DNA from: Caballeronia sordidicola
GTDB taxonomy: Bacteria > Pseudomonadota > Gammaproteobacteria > Burkholderiales > Burkholderiaceae
Assembly: GCF_001544455.2 (NCBI RefSeq)
Contig: NZ_FCOC02000001.1
Location: 1-64,000 of the forward strand
Direction of reading: 5' to 3'
DNA length: 64,000 nt
Of this stretch, positions 1 through 9,343 are shown piece after piece. The first letter of the stretch is position 1. Every line of letters begins with the position of its first letter. The notes under the pieces are model-generated. The model saw nothing but the letters and a program-made list of their open reading frames with translations. It ran no database searches and was not told the DNA's origin. Made by a program: the position numbers and the translations under genes.

Positions 1-375
1 GCACTGAGTTGTTCATAGCTTTGTCCCATGCAACATATCCTATTTCAAAGGTGTTGCACTTGTACCTTGAAAACGCCCCTGGATTAAACCTCGCCAAAAA
101 TCCGCTGTTGCGACATTGCAAGGAGCCAGATCGAGGCTGAGGAACAAAACGATCACCGGTACTGCGCGCTTGCCGATTTTTTGTTGCTTACTTTAGTAGG
201 TATCCTTAGCTTTCTGGTCATGCATATGTTGATCGCCCTCCCACCGCGGCATTCATTCGCCTGACAGCGCACGGTTGCCATCCCATACGTCATCGGATAC
301 TCTAAAACGACCGGTCAAAAGCTCGGACAGCCGGACCCGCAAGCCGCCCTCACCGCTCTCCAATTCCAGGAAGAC
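1..375. other. Intergenic region upstream of the GST gene
   Basis: No convincing gene was found in these 375 bases. The reverse-strand open frame overlapping the start of the next gene has no recognisable domain and is mostly antisense to the GST. The stretch is more AT-rich than its surroundings and probably holds the GST promoter; no clear operator palindrome was recognised. Confidence 0.5.
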
Positions 376-1083
376 ATGATCCGCTTCTACTTTCATCCCA
401 CGCCCAATCCCGCGAAAGTCGCGCTTTTTCTCGAAGAGTCGGGACTGGAATACGAAATCATCCCCGTCGATACCAGCAAAGGCGAACAACATCTAGCGGC
501 GTTTCGCAGCGTCAACCCGAACGGCAAGGTCCCTGCGATCGTGGACACGGAAGGCCCTGGCGGCAAGGAAGCACGCGTGTTCGATTCCAGCGCGATCCTC
601 CTCTATCTCGCGGAGAAAACCCAGCGCTTTTGCGCAATGCCCGCAGACCGGCCTGAACTGCTCTCATGGCTTTTCTTCATCAGTTCGGGCCTCGGCCCGT
701 TTTCCGGTCAGGCAGTGCATTTCCAGCACGCCGCGCCGGAAAAACTGCCGTATGCAATCAATCGTTATCGGCGGGAAATCGAGCGGCATTACCGCGTGCT
801 CGACGAGCATCTCGCCAGGCGCGAATACATCGTCGGCGAAGATTATTCGATTGTCGACATGTCCGCCTGGGGCTGGCTCGAGCGCGCGCCGCGGGTCCTG
901 CCCGGCGACGCGGAGCCGCTCGCGGCGTTCCCGAATCTGCGCCGTTTCTTCAATACCATCAGCGCCCGGCCGGCCGTGGCGCGCGCCCGCGCCGTCGGCC
1001 GGGACCTTACGTTCAAGCGTGAACTGGATGACGAAGCGCGCCGGGCTCTGTTTCCATCGAATTATCCGGACGCCGCACGCTGA
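376..1083 (+). CDS. Glutathione S-transferase family protein, YfcG/YghU (Nu-class)-like
   Basis: A 235-residue cytosolic protein with the two-domain GST layout. The N-terminal thioredoxin-like half (about residues 1-85) has the TPNPAKVALFLEE segment typical of YfcG/YghU-type enzymes, the cis-proline loop NGKVPAIVD, and the DSSAILLYLAEKT glutathione-binding stretch. The C-terminal half is helical and carries the late IVDMSAWGW segment. Family members act as glutathione-dependent disulfide-bond oxidoreductases, so a thiol-redox role is more likely than xenobiotic conjugation. An AGGAAG element lies just before the ATG. The gene is followed by a good intrinsic terminator, so it is probably transcribed alone. 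The substrate is unknown. Confidence 0.85.
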   Translation: MIRFYFHPTPNPAKVALFLEESGLEYEIIPVDTSKGEQHLAAFRSVNPNGKVPAIVDTEGPGGKEARVFDSSAILLYLAEKTQRFCAMPADRPELLSWLFFISSGLGPFSGQAVHFQHAAPEKLPYAINRYRREIERHYRVLDEHLARREYIVGEDYSIVDMSAWGWLERAPRVLPGDAEPLAAFPNLRRFFNTISARPAVARARAVGRDLTFKRELDDEARRALFPSNYPDAAR

Positions 1084-1161
1084 GCGCTTCAGCCTTCGTC
1101 AGTGGGTGTGCGGCATCGACATCGGCAAGGCGATGCGGCACAATCCGGTCGTTTTGTGTCT

Positions 1162-1193
1162 GGCAGGTCGTTCGACGCCCTGCCGCTTTTTTT
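1162..1193 (+). terminator. Rho-independent terminator after the GST gene
   Basis: GGCAGG at 1162-1167 pairs with CCTGCC at 1179-1184. A run of seven T follows at 1187-1193. It lies about 80 bases past the GST stop codon and before the sigma-factor gene, separating the two transcription units. Confidence 0.7.
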
Positions 1194-1223
1194 ATCTGGA
1201 GCGCGCTGTAACCCGATGCCGCG

Positions 1224-1796
1224 ATGAAGCGAATAACACAAGGTGGTGCCGTATCAGGCGTTGAAGAACGACTCCGGGCGCTATTCGTACGCGGCCTGGA
1301 TGGCGACGCCGCCGCGTATCGCGCGTTCCTCGACGACCTGACCCGGCATTTGCGAGGTTTTCTGAGAAAACGTATTTATTACCTTCAGGACGATATTGAA
1401 GACGTCGTGCAGGAGATCTTGCTTGCAGTGCACAACAGCCGCCACACGTATCGTCCCGACGAACCGCTGACGGCGTGGGTGCACGCCATTGCGCGCTACA
1501 AGCTGATGGATTTTTTCCGTGCAAGATCGCGGCGCGAAGCACTAAACGACCCGCTGGACGAAACGCTCGATATCTTCGCGACCTCGGATGAAGAACCCGC
1601 CGACGCCAGGCGCGACATTGGCAAGCTGCTCGATCAGTTGCCCGAGCGTCACCGGTTGCCGATCGTCCACGTCAAGCTGCAAGGGCTTTCCGTCACGGAA
1701 ACGGCAGCGCTGACAGGCATGTCGGAGTCGGCTGTTAAAGTGGGCATCCATCGTGGATTGAAGGCGCTGGCAGCAAAGATTCGAGGCACCGCATGA
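1224..1796 (+). CDS. ECF-type RNA polymerase sigma factor
   Basis: A 190-residue sigma-70 family factor of the extracytoplasmic-function type. Region 2 contains the [15 protein letters not shown] segment and the [17 protein letters not shown] promoter-recognition stretch (about residues 50-100). Region 4 is the C-terminal helix-turn-helix with [26 protein letters not shown] (two helices, about residues 152-180). It overlaps the following DUF1109 gene by the ATGA arrangement, the classic sigma/anti-sigma coupling. No strong ribosome-binding site precedes the ATG used here, so a slightly different start is possible. The regulon and inducing stress cannot be read from the sequence. Confidence 0.9.
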   Translation: MKRITQGGAVSGVEERLRALFVRGLDGDAAAYRAFLDDLTRHLRGFLRKRIYYLQDDIEDVVQEILLAVHNSRHTYRPDEPLTAWVHAIARYKLMDFFRARSRREALNDPLDETLDIFATSDEEPADARRDIGKLLDQLPERHRLPIVHVKLQGLSVTETAALTGMSESAVKVGIHRGLKALAAKIRGTA

Positions 1797-2434
1797 AAAC
1801 CGAGGACCTGATTTCGCTTCTCTCGACAGGCGTGACGCCCGTCGACGCCGGCCTGTCCCGACGCCGTTTTGTGCGCGCGTTGCTGCTGGGCGGCCTGGGT
1901 TCGTTCGTGCTCATGCTCGCGATCTACGGCTTGCGTCACGACTTCGCGGTGGTATCTCGCACGCCGTTGTTTTGGGCGCGCTTCGCATTCCCCGCGACAC
2001 TTGCCACGTGTGCACTGTTTCTGGCGGCGCGCCTGTCGCGGCCGGGGACCCGCATGGGCGCATTGTGGGCGATGCCGGCGGTCCCCATCCTCGTTGTATG
2101 GAGCGCGGCCGTGGCGGTTTTGTGCCTCGTGTCCCCCGACGCCCGTGTTCCGCTCGTGATGGGTACAACGTGGCGCTCATGCCCGTTCAATATCGTGCTG
2201 CTGTCGGTGCCGGCTTTTGTCGCCGTGTTCTGGGCAATTCGCGGACTTGCGCCCACGCGGCTGCGTCTTGCGGGCGCCGCTGGCGGCATGCTGGCGGGAA
2301 CCATCGCGACCATGGCGTACTGCCTCCATTGCCCCGAAATGAGCGTTGCATTCTGGGCCGTCTGGTATGTGCTCGGCATGGTGCTCGCCACCTTGATCGG
2401 CGCGTTGCTGGGTCCGCGTTTCCTGCGCTGGTAA
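1793..2434 (+). CDS. DUF1109 (NrsF-like) membrane anti-sigma factor
   Basis: A 213-residue protein with about six hydrophobic segments and a short cytoplasmic N-terminus ([11 protein letters not shown]), matching the DUF1109/NrsF family. Members are integral membrane anti-sigma factors that sequester the ECF sigma factor encoded next to them. The start codon overlaps the sigma-factor stop (ATGA), supporting translational coupling and a matched pair. Several cysteines occur in or next to membrane segments, including a CLHC pair near residue 180. They could sense oxidants or metals, but that is inference. Confidence 0.85.
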   Translation: MKTEDLISLLSTGVTPVDAGLSRRRFVRALLLGGLGSFVLMLAIYGLRHDFAVVSRTPLFWARFAFPATLATCALFLAARLSRPGTRMGALWAMPAVPILVVWSAAVAVLCLVSPDARVPLVMGTTWRSCPFNIVLLSVPAFVAVFWAIRGLAPTRLRLAGAAGGMLAGTIATMAYCLHCPEMSVAFWAVWYVLGMVLATLIGALLGPRFLRW

Positions 2435-2565
2435 AACGACTTGTCAGCCTGCCATTGTGCGGTCAAGACAGTGCGAGGTTTGCCTCATGAACACTCGCCC
2501 AGTCTGATGCGCATTGAGCGACTGGTGCACGCTTCGTGCGCGCCGCTCGCCGGCTTCATCTCCGC

Positions 2566-3774
2566 TTAATACGCCACTTCATCTTCGTGACGCCACGCAG
2601 GAAAAGGATCGTTGAAACGGCGCCACGCTTCGGGTCCCTGCGCCATTTCCGCATCGGTGAGAAGACACGCATCGAGGCGCGCGCGCAGCGCCGCTTCGTT
2701 CATATCGATGCCGATCAGCACAAGCTCCTGCCGCGCGTCGCCGACTTGCGGATCCCAGTCGTCATCGATCGCCTGAAGCGATTCGGCATCCTGCGGCCAA
2801 TAGGACTTCGGCACCGCGGCCCACCACAATCCCATCGCGCCATGACGGCATACGCCGCCAGCCTGCGACCACGATCCAACATATGTCGGCCGGCTGGCGA
2901 GCCAGAAAAAGCCCTTCGAACGCATCACGCCCGGCCATTCGCTTTCGATGAGTTGCCAGAATCGCCCGGGATGAAACGGCCGGCGCGCCCGATACACAAA
3001 GTTGGTGATGCCGTACTCTTCCGCTTCGGATGTATGTTCGCCGCGCAGCGCCGTGAGCCAGCCAGGTGCTTTGGATGCCTCATCAAAATCGAACAGGCTG
3101 GTATCGAGAACCTTGTCGAGGTCTAGCTGGCCAAATTCGGCTATCTCGATCCTTGCACGAGGATTGAGGCCGCCCAGGATTGCCATGAGCCGAATACGGT
3201 CGTCACCACTCACAAGATCGATCTTGTTCAGCACGATGACATCGCAAAACTCGATCTGCTCGACCAACAGGTCGACCACCGTGCGCGTGTCTTCCCCGCC
3301 AAGCGATTCGCCGCGCGCCTGCAGGCTGTCGGCCGAACTGTAGTCCCTCAGGAAGTTGAACGCATCCACCACGGTGACCATGGTATCGAGCCGCGCGACA
3401 TCGGAAAGGCTCTGCCCTTCTTCGTCGGCAAACGTGAAGGTCTCCGCGACCGGCAACGGCTCGGATACGCCCGTCGATTCGATCACGAGATAGTCGAAGC
3501 GGCCCTCCTTTGCCAGGCGGTTCACCTCGAGCAAAAGGTCTTCGCGCAACGTGCAGCAAATGCAACCGTTGCTCATCTCGACAAGCTTTTCATCCGTGCG
3601 TGCAAGCTCGGCGCCGCCGTTGCGAATCAACGCGGCATCGATGTTGACCTCGCTCATGTCATTCACGATTACGGCGACTCTTCGCCCTTCACGATTGTTC
3701 AGGATGTGGTTCAAAAGCGTGGTTTTACCCGCACCCAGGAATCCCGACAAAACAGTTACAGGTAACTTTCTCAT
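2566..3774 (-). CDS. COG0523/CobW-family GTP-dependent metallochaperone (ZigA/YciC type)
   Basis: A 402-residue G3E GTPase. It shows the Walker [10 protein letters not shown] at residues 11-19, the metal-binding GCICC motif near residue 70, the ESTG switch segment, and the NKID guanine-specificity motif near residue 182, followed by a CobW C-terminal domain. Family members deliver zinc to client enzymes when zinc is scarce and are commonly repressed by Zur. The gene is divergent from a TonB-dependent receptor, and a Zur-like palindrome lies about 40 bases before its start. This context favours zinc over cobalt or other metals. The true client is unknown. Confidence 0.9.
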   Translation of the reverse strand: MRKLPVTVLSGFLGAGKTTLLNHILNNREGRRVAVIVNDMSEVNIDAALIRNGGAELARTDEKLVEMSNGCICCTLREDLLLEVNRLAKEGRFDYLVIESTGVSEPLPVAETFTFADEEGQSLSDVARLDTMVTVVDAFNFLRDYSSADSLQARGESLGGEDTRTVVDLLVEQIEFCDVIVLNKIDLVSGDDRIRLMAILGGLNPRARIEIAEFGQLDLDKVLDTSLFDFDEASKAPGWLTALRGEHTSEAEEYGITNFVYRARRPFHPGRFWQLIESEWPGVMRSKGFFWLASRPTYVGSWSQAGGVCRHGAMGLWWAAVPKSYWPQDAESLQAIDDDWDPQVGDARQELVLIGIDMNEAALRARLDACLLTDAEMAQGPEAWRRFNDPFPAWRHEDEVAY

Positions 3775-3814
3775 TTATTTCACCGTGAAAAATGATGGCG
3801 GTTTTGATTATGGA

Positions 3815-3829
3815 TGTTATAACATTACA
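3815..3829. promoter_or_regulatory. Candidate Zur box in the divergent zinc-uptake promoter
   Basis: TGTTATAACATTACA is an imperfect palindrome that agrees with the proteobacterial Zur core TGTTATANTATAACA at 12 of 14 defined positions. It sits between the COG0523 GTPase gene and the TonB-dependent receptor gene, where one repressor could control both directions. Zinc regulation is inferred from the motif plus the type of genes it separates. Confidence 0.6.
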
Positions 3830-3927
3830 TTATTCAAGCGGCATTGGACACAAGAACGGCGCTCAGGAAGATGCGACCGCCTGACCCGTTGCACACATCG
3901 CCACCACTCACGCACAAAAAACAATCG

Positions 3928-6282
3928 ATGAAAAATCGCACGCTCTTCGCTCATGCAGCGTTATTGCTGTTCGCCCAGATAGCCGCGGCTGAAGCCTACG
4001 CAGCCGGACCTGATGGCACTGTATCCGGCTCTGTAACCGACAGCGCGGGAAAACCCGTCGCGAACGCCAACGTTGTGCTGCAGAACGCGAGCGGCGCTTC
4101 CGCTGGAACAGCCAGCACGGACACGGGCGGGCATTTCGTGGTCCACAACGTGAGTGCGGGCACGTATGCGGTCGTCGTGGCCGCGCCTGGGTATGCGAGC
4201 GGCAGCAGCATCGCGACCGCGAACGATGGCAGTGATGCTTCGGTGTCCGTATCGCTTTCAAAAAGCGACGCGCTCGATGTACAGGTCAACGCAAAACGAC
4301 TCGACCGGGCGCGCAACGGCTTGCTGCCGGAAACGGGCAGCAGTGTTTACCGGTTCAGTCAGGCCGATATCAATACCCTTCCGGCCGGACAGGACACGCC
4401 ACTCAATCAGGTGCTGCTACAGGCGCCGGGCGTGGCGAGCGATTCGTATGGCCAGTTGCACGTGCGCGGAGACCACGCAAATCTGCAGTACCGAATCAAT
4501 GGCGTCATCATTCCTGAGCCAATCAGCGGCTTCGGTCAATCGCTGGATACCCGGATCATCGACCAGTTGAATCTGCTGACTGGCGCCTTGCCTGCTCAGT
4601 ATGGGGACCGGACCGCCGGCATTGTCGATATTCATACGAAAAGCGGGGACCAGGGCGACGGCGGCTCCATCGATGTTTTCGGTGGCAGTCATCAAACCAT
4701 CAAGACCAGCGCCGACGTGTTCGGCAGCAAGGGACCATTCAGCTACTATTTCAGCGGCTCGGTGGGCGAGAACAACCTGGGGATCGAAAACCCCACGTCG
4801 AGCGCAAACGCTATTCACGATCACACGCGCCAGGGCGATGCATTCGGGCTCATGTCGTACATCATCAATCCGCTCACGCGCGTGAGCCTGATGTTCGGCA
4901 CGACGAGCAACCAGTTCGACATTCCCAACACGGCGGGTTTGCCGACCAACTTCACGTTGAATGGCAACACCACGTTCGACTCAAGCAAGCTCAACGAAAC
5001 ACAGTCCGAACTCAACCAGTTCGCAGTAGTCGCCTTGCAGGGCACGAACGGCGGCGCACTCGACTATCAGGTTGCGCTCTTCACCCGTTATTCACGCACG
5101 CAATTCAATCCTGATCCCGTCGGCGATCTGCTTTTTAACGGCGTGGCAGCGAGCGATTTTCATAGTGACAGCGCGAATGGCGTACAAGCGGATACCACCT
5201 ACCGGCTCAACGCAAAACACACGCTGCGCGCGGGCATTTCGTTTCAGCAGGAACACGCGGTTTTCGACAATAACCTGAGCGTCTTTCCCGCCGATGAGGA
5301 CGGCAACCAGCTATCCGACCAACCGTTCAACGTACCGGATTCCAGCAGCAAGACGGGCTACCTTTACAGCGCATACGTTCAGGACGAGTGGAAGGTTACT
5401 GACAAGCTCACGATCAACTACGGTCTGCGCTACGACAAGATGGACGAATATGTGAGCGCGAGCCAGCTTAGTCCGCGCGTTGGAATGGTGTATGCGCTGA
5501 CGCCATCCACGACCGTGCATGCGGGGTATTCGCGCTATTTCACGCCACCGGCATTCGAACTCGTATCCGGCGCGGACATTGCGAGATTTGCTGGAACGAC
5601 CGCGCAGACATCGACACAGAACGATCCGGTTCAACCAGAGCGCAGCCACTATTTCGATCTCGGTGTCACACAACGGCTGACATCCGCAATCACCGTAGGT
5701 GTGGACGCGTACTACAAGAAATCGACCAATCTGCTCGATGAAGGCCAGTTCGGCACCGCACTGATTTTCACGCCGTTCAACTACCAGTACGGTCGCGTGT
5801 ACGGCGTGGAATTTACCAGCAACTATAAACAAGGCAACGTCTCTGCGTACATGAACGTGGCGTTCAGCCGTGCTCAGGGCAAGGACATCGACTCTGCACA
5901 GTTCAACTTCGGTCCGGACGAACTCGCCTTTATCGGCAGCCACTTCGTATTCCTCGATCACGACCAGCGTGTTACGGCTTCGTTCGGCGGTGCGTATCAG
6001 TTGGGCGCGACCACATTCACTTTCGACGGGATTGTCGGCAGCGGGCTGCGCAGCGGCTTTGCGAACACAGATCGCCTTCCGGTGTACACGCAAGTCAACC
6101 TGGGCGTGATCCATCACTTCGACTTCAAGGAGCCGCTCATCGGCAAGTTCGACGGCCGTCTGCTTCTCATCAACGCATTCAATCGCGTCTACGAGTTGCG
6201 CGACGGTTCGGGCATTGGCGTAGGTGCGCCGCAGTATGGCCCGCACATTGCGTTATATGCGGGTATCACGAAGAACTTTTAA
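3928..6282 (+). CDS. TonB-dependent outer-membrane receptor with N-terminal carboxypeptidase-regulatory-like domain
   Basis: A protein of 784 residues from the ATG at 3928, whose product begins with a signal peptide ending near AEAYA. An upstream in-frame TTG would place charged residues before the signal, so it was not used. After the signal comes a CarboxypepD_reg-like beta-sandwich (about residues 28-105, GTVSGSVTDSAGKPVANANV). A plug domain follows (LNQVLLQAPGVASDSYGQLHVRG near residue 165), then a 22-strand barrel ending in a terminal phenylalanine. Its own exbB, exbD and tonB follow downstream. With the adjacent Zur-like site and COG0523 gene, zinc or a zinc complex is the likeliest cargo. 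No histidine-rich loop was seen. Confidence 0.88.
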   Translation: MKNRTLFAHAALLLFAQIAAAEAYAAGPDGTVSGSVTDSAGKPVANANVVLQNASGASAGTASTDTGGHFVVHNVSAGTYAVVVAAPGYASGSSIATANDGSDASVSVSLSKSDALDVQVNAKRLDRARNGLLPETGSSVYRFSQADINTLPAGQDTPLNQVLLQAPGVASDSYGQLHVRGDHANLQYRINGVIIPEPISGFGQSLDTRIIDQLNLLTGALPAQYGDRTAGIVDIHTKSGDQGDGGSIDVFGGSHQTIKTSADVFGSKGPFSYYFSGSVGENNLGIENPTSSANAIHDHTRQGDAFGLMSYIINPLTRVSLMFGTTSNQFDIPNTAGLPTNFTLNGNTTFDSSKLNETQSELNQFAVVALQGTNGGALDYQVALFTRYSRTQFNPDPVGDLLFNGVAASDFHSDSANGVQADTTYRLNAKHTLRAGISFQQEHAVFDNNLSVFPADEDGNQLSDQPFNVPDSSSKTGYLYSAYVQDEWKVTDKLTINYGLRYDKMDEYVSASQLSPRVGMVYALTPSTTVHAGYSRYFTPPAFELVSGADIARFAGTTAQTSTQNDPVQPERSHYFDLGVTQRLTSAITVGVDAYYKKSTNLLDEGQFGTALIFTPFNYQYGRVYGVEFTSNYKQGNVSAYMNVAFSRAQGKDIDSAQFNFGPDELAFIGSHFVFLDHDQRVTASFGGAYQLGATTFTFDGIVGSGLRSGFANTDRLPVYTQVNLGVIHHFDFKEPLIGKFDGRLLLINAFNRVYELRDGSGIGVGAPQYGPHIALYAGITKNF

Positions 6283-6313
6283 TGCACTGGATAACTAGAT
6301 AAAGGTTCTTATC

Positions 6314-6919
6314 ATGCAGGATTGGGGAGGAATCGTTGCGGCTGCCCAGGTCGGTGGATGGGCCGTATATCCGCTGACGCTGCTTGCCATGCTGGCGATT
6401 GCCATAACGATAGATCGCGCTTATGTATTCATGCGCTTTGCAGGCGAACCGTCAACGCATGTTGAAACACTTCCGGCGCAGCATGCGTTCAAGCGCCTGG
6501 ATGCAACGTTCGTCATGCGGCCCGGCACGCCGCTATGGCTGTATGAGACACGTGCGCAATCTCTGGCAACGCGAATCGAGCGCGACATGAGCCGCGGCTT
6601 CTGGGTATTGGAGACGATCGTCACCGCCGCGCCATTGCTTGGATTACTCGGGACCATCGTGGGAATGATGCATTCATTCCAGCTCTTCGGCGGCAGCGGA
6701 CTCGTGAATCCCGGTGGAGTGACCGGCGGTGTCGCGCAATCGCTGGTGGCGACAGCAATCGGGTTGATCGTCGCGTTGTTTGCGCTGTTTGCGTTCAACT
6801 ACTTTTCGCGACGCCTTGAACGTTTGATCGATGACCTTGAGGTGTACACCAACCAGCGTCTCAGCGAGATCCGGCTTGCTGCTGATGACCGCGGGCTGAA
6901 CGCGGAAAATGCCAAATGA
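6314..6919 (+). CDS. exbB: ExbB/TolQ-family proton channel
   Basis: A 201-residue inner-membrane protein with three hydrophobic segments (about residues 15-37, 95-118 and 133-158). The conserved MotA/TolQ/ExbB core includes TAAPLLGLLGTIVGMMHSF and the GVAQSLVATAIGLIVALFALFAFNYF helix. It forms the proton-conducting part of the TonB energising complex. It lies 31 bases after the receptor gene and overlaps exbD by four bases, so it is probably dedicated to this receptor. Confidence 0.92.
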   Translation: MQDWGGIVAAAQVGGWAVYPLTLLAMLAIAITIDRAYVFMRFAGEPSTHVETLPAQHAFKRLDATFVMRPGTPLWLYETRAQSLATRIERDMSRGFWVLETIVTAAPLLGLLGTIVGMMHSFQLFGGSGLVNPGGVTGGVAQSLVATAIGLIVALFALFAFNYFSRRLERLIDDLEVYTNQRLSEIRLAADDRGLNAENAK

Positions 6920-7314
6920 AACTCAGAAGAACACGCGCGTCGAAGCGCGGCCGCATAGAAATCATTCCGATGATCGACGTGATGTTCTTCCTGCTCGCGA
7001 CCTTCATGCTGGCTTCGCTGGCCATGCAACGACTCGACGCGGTAAAAATCAATCTGCCGTCGGGACAAGCCGAGCGCATGTCTGAAGATCAGCCGCTCAC
7101 AATGACGATCGATCAGAATAACGGAATCTTTCTGGATCATCATCCGGTCCGCCTGGATCAGGTTCAAGCCAGCGTGAGGCAACTTCTCAAGTCGGATCGT
7201 AACGTGGTGATCGCGGCCGACGATAAAGCGGCTCAAGGCGCCGTCGTTCAAGCTATGCTTGCCGCCCAGCGCGGCGGCGCCGCGCATTTTTTGATCGCCG
7301 TGCATCGTGAATAG
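6916..7314 (+). CDS. exbD: ExbD/TolR-family biopolymer transport protein
   Basis: A 132-residue single-pass membrane protein. The transmembrane helix near residues 18-40 starts with IIPMIDVMFFLLATFML and carries the conserved aspartate (IDVM) used in proton transfer. A periplasmic domain follows with the usual VNLPS-like beginning and a final AHFLIAV strand. It overlaps exbB by four bases and the next tonB gene by eight, so the three are tightly coupled. Confidence 0.92.
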   Translation: MKLRRTRASKRGRIEIIPMIDVMFFLLATFMLASLAMQRLDAVKINLPSGQAERMSEDQPLTMTIDQNNGIFLDHHPVRLDQVQASVRQLLKSDRNVVIAADDKAAQGAVVQAMLAAQRGGAAHFLIAVHRE

Positions 7315-8014
7315 ATGGTCGCGTCCTTTGAGCGGTCTGCTCGATGAACCGCGTTTCAGGTTGGGCGTTGCGCTTCTGATCGCCGTGTTGGCATGGACAT
7401 TTATGCTCGCTGAGGTCGCCAGCCGGCTCTCGCGGGTTTCGGCGAAACCCGCCATGCCCCAGGAGACGGTGGTGGAGATGCGTCTTGTCGAACTCGCGCC
7501 GCCCTCGCCTGAGCCCGCCCCTGCCCGCCCGAAAGCTGTTGCACCAGCGGTTCATCCACGGCTAAATCCCGCGCCCGTTCATACGACCGAACCGCGCATA
7601 GCGCGGCCGCCTATGGATGAACACGCCATCGTCAAGGCCGAACATCCTCCCACGCCCACACGTGACGCAAGCCTTGCACCAGTTCCGCCTACATCACCAG
7701 CGCCATCAATGCCTGCGCCGGAGAGCGAAAAGCCCGCGGCGCCGGCAGGTTCCGCTGCGCGAGTCATCAGCCAACCCATGCCCGCTCTCCCCGATGAACT
7801 TCGCGAGGACGCCTATCAAGCTGTGGCAATTGCGCGCTTCGACGTTCACGCGGACGGAACCGTCGATGTGGAACTATCAAAGCCGACGTCCAATCCACGC
7901 TTGAACGCGTTATTGCTTGATGCCCTGAAAAAATGGCGCTTTTTCCCGGCAATGCAGGACGGTCGAGCAGTCGAAAGCCATCAGGATGTTCGCGTTCATT
8001 TCAACGTGAGTTGA
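7307..8014 (+). CDS. tonB: TonB-like energy transducer
   Basis: A 235-residue protein starting at a GTG that overlaps the end of exbD. It has one N-terminal membrane anchor (about residues 18-38), a long proline-rich periplasmic spacer (about residues 60-150), and a C-terminal TonB domain. That domain contains IARFDVHADGTVDVELSKPTSNPRLNALLLDALKKWRFFPA split across residues 165-222. It would couple the ExbB/ExbD proton channel to the receptor encoded upstream. Having a private TonB set is usual for regulated metal receptors. Confidence 0.88.
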   Translation: MNRWSRPLSGLLDEPRFRLGVALLIAVLAWTFMLAEVASRLSRVSAKPAMPQETVVEMRLVELAPPSPEPAPARPKAVAPAVHPRLNPAPVHTTEPRIARPPMDEHAIVKAEHPPTPTRDASLAPVPPTSPAPSMPAPESEKPAAPAGSAARVISQPMPALPDELREDAYQAVAIARFDVHADGTVDVELSKPTSNPRLNALLLDALKKWRFFPAMQDGRAVESHQDVRVHFNVS

Positions 8015-8075
8015 AGTCAGAAGAGCACGTGGACAACGCGTCTTCATGCAAAGTTCGCGCGTGCGCCATGGCTAT

Positions 8076-9143
8076 CTAAGCTGCATCGTGCGCGGCACTT
8101 GATGTAATGCGCTCGGCAAGCCCCGCGTCGTAGCTCGAATGTACGTGCGTGCGCTTCTTGTCGGGATAAGCGTACGCGTACGCCTTTCGCAGCGCGAGCG
8201 ATGCCTCATGAAAACCCGAAAGAATCAGCTTCTGTTTGTTCGGATAATTCGCGATATCGCCAACAGCAAAAACTCCAGGCCGGTTAGTTTCGTAGTTCGA
8301 AGTATCGACATTGATACGGCCGCCCACGATTTCCAAACCCCACTTTGCGATTGGTCCGAGATCCGCAACAAGGCCGTAAAGCACAACGAGATGATCCGCA
8401 TCGATCTGAGCCATGCCATCGATCTGCCGGATCTCGATGGACGCAAGCTTGTCATCAAGCATCTGCAAGCCGGCAATCGAGCCGATCATGAACTCCATTT
8501 CGCCGGCATCGACCGCGCGCTTCATCTGGTCGACGCTCGAGGCCACCGCGCTGAAACCATTGCGCCGATGAACCAGCACCACCTTACGCGCAACCCGGCG
8601 CAGGGCCAGCGCCCAATCAAGCGCCGAGTCTCCACCGCCTGCGACCACGACGGTTTTATCGGCGAAGTCAGCGAGCGATCGCACGCTGTAGTGAACGAAG
8701 CGCTCTTCCAGCGGCGTGGCTTCGGGCAATGCAAGGCGCTGCGGCACGAACGCACCGTTGCCGGCCGCGAGCATGATGGCGGCGGTATCGAAGACGAGGC
8801 CCTGCGCTGTTGTCACCGTCCATCGGCCATCATCGCGCTGTTCGACTGTCTCGACGCGCTGGTCCAGATGGATTGGCGGATTGAACGGGCGGCATTGTTC
8901 CATCAGCCGGTCGACAAGTTCACGCGCCGTACATGACGCAATGGCAGGAATGTCGTAAATGGGTTTGTCAGGATACAACTCGATGCATTGGCCACCAATG
9001 CGTCCAAGCGTATCCACGATCTGGCACGACAAGCCGATCACGCCCGCCTCGAATGCCGCGAAAAGCCCGACAGGTCCCGCGCCGACAATCAATACATCGG
9101 TGCGGATCGGAATCTCGGTCTGTGTGCTGGTCCCGGATGTCAT
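8076..9143 (-). CDS. Ferredoxin/flavodoxin--NADP+ reductase, thioredoxin-reductase-like type
   Basis: A 355-residue flavoprotein. The FAD dinucleotide motif VLIVGAGPVGLFAAFEAG lies near residue 20, followed by the GGQC segment, where thioredoxin reductase would need CxxC later in the chain; no CxxC is visible. The NADP motif VVVAGGGDSALDWALAL lies near residue 160 and the C-terminal FAD motif GVFAVGDI near residue 290. This matches the TrxR-like ferredoxin-NADP reductases found in many bacteria. The ATG at 9143 was chosen because an AAAGGG element lies about nine bases before it; a longer frame starts eight codons upstream. It is convergent with tonB and divergent from the GNAT gene. Confidence 0.88.
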   Translation of the reverse strand: MTSGTSTQTEIPIRTDVLIVGAGPVGLFAAFEAGVIGLSCQIVDTLGRIGGQCIELYPDKPIYDIPAIASCTARELVDRLMEQCRPFNPPIHLDQRVETVEQRDDGRWTVTTAQGLVFDTAAIMLAAGNGAFVPQRLALPEATPLEERFVHYSVRSLADFADKTVVVAGGGDSALDWALALRRVARKVVLVHRRNGFSAVASSVDQMKRAVDAGEMEFMIGSIAGLQMLDDKLASIEIRQIDGMAQIDADHLVVLYGLVADLGPIAKWGLEIVGGRINVDTSNYETNRPGVFAVGDIANYPNKQKLILSGFHEASLALRKAYAYAYPDKKRTHVHSSYDAGLAERITSSAAHDAA

Positions 9144-9343
9144 TCGATATCCCTTTGTGATCTGCATGCAAATGTCTTACGCCTGGCAACACCATACAGA
9201 AGCGGCGAACGGCCGGCAACGAAGGCACTATTGGCAGCAGAGATATCCGCGTTTTCAGGGAGGTTCGAGGAATATTTTCGACTGTCCGATGTTTATGGTA
9301 AGACAACATCTTTCCCGAAAGTCTTCCAAAGGAGCTTCGCGCT

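Noticed and set aside
253..492. 79-codon minus-strand frame at the left edge
   Set aside because: Mostly antisense to the GST start and without a domain.
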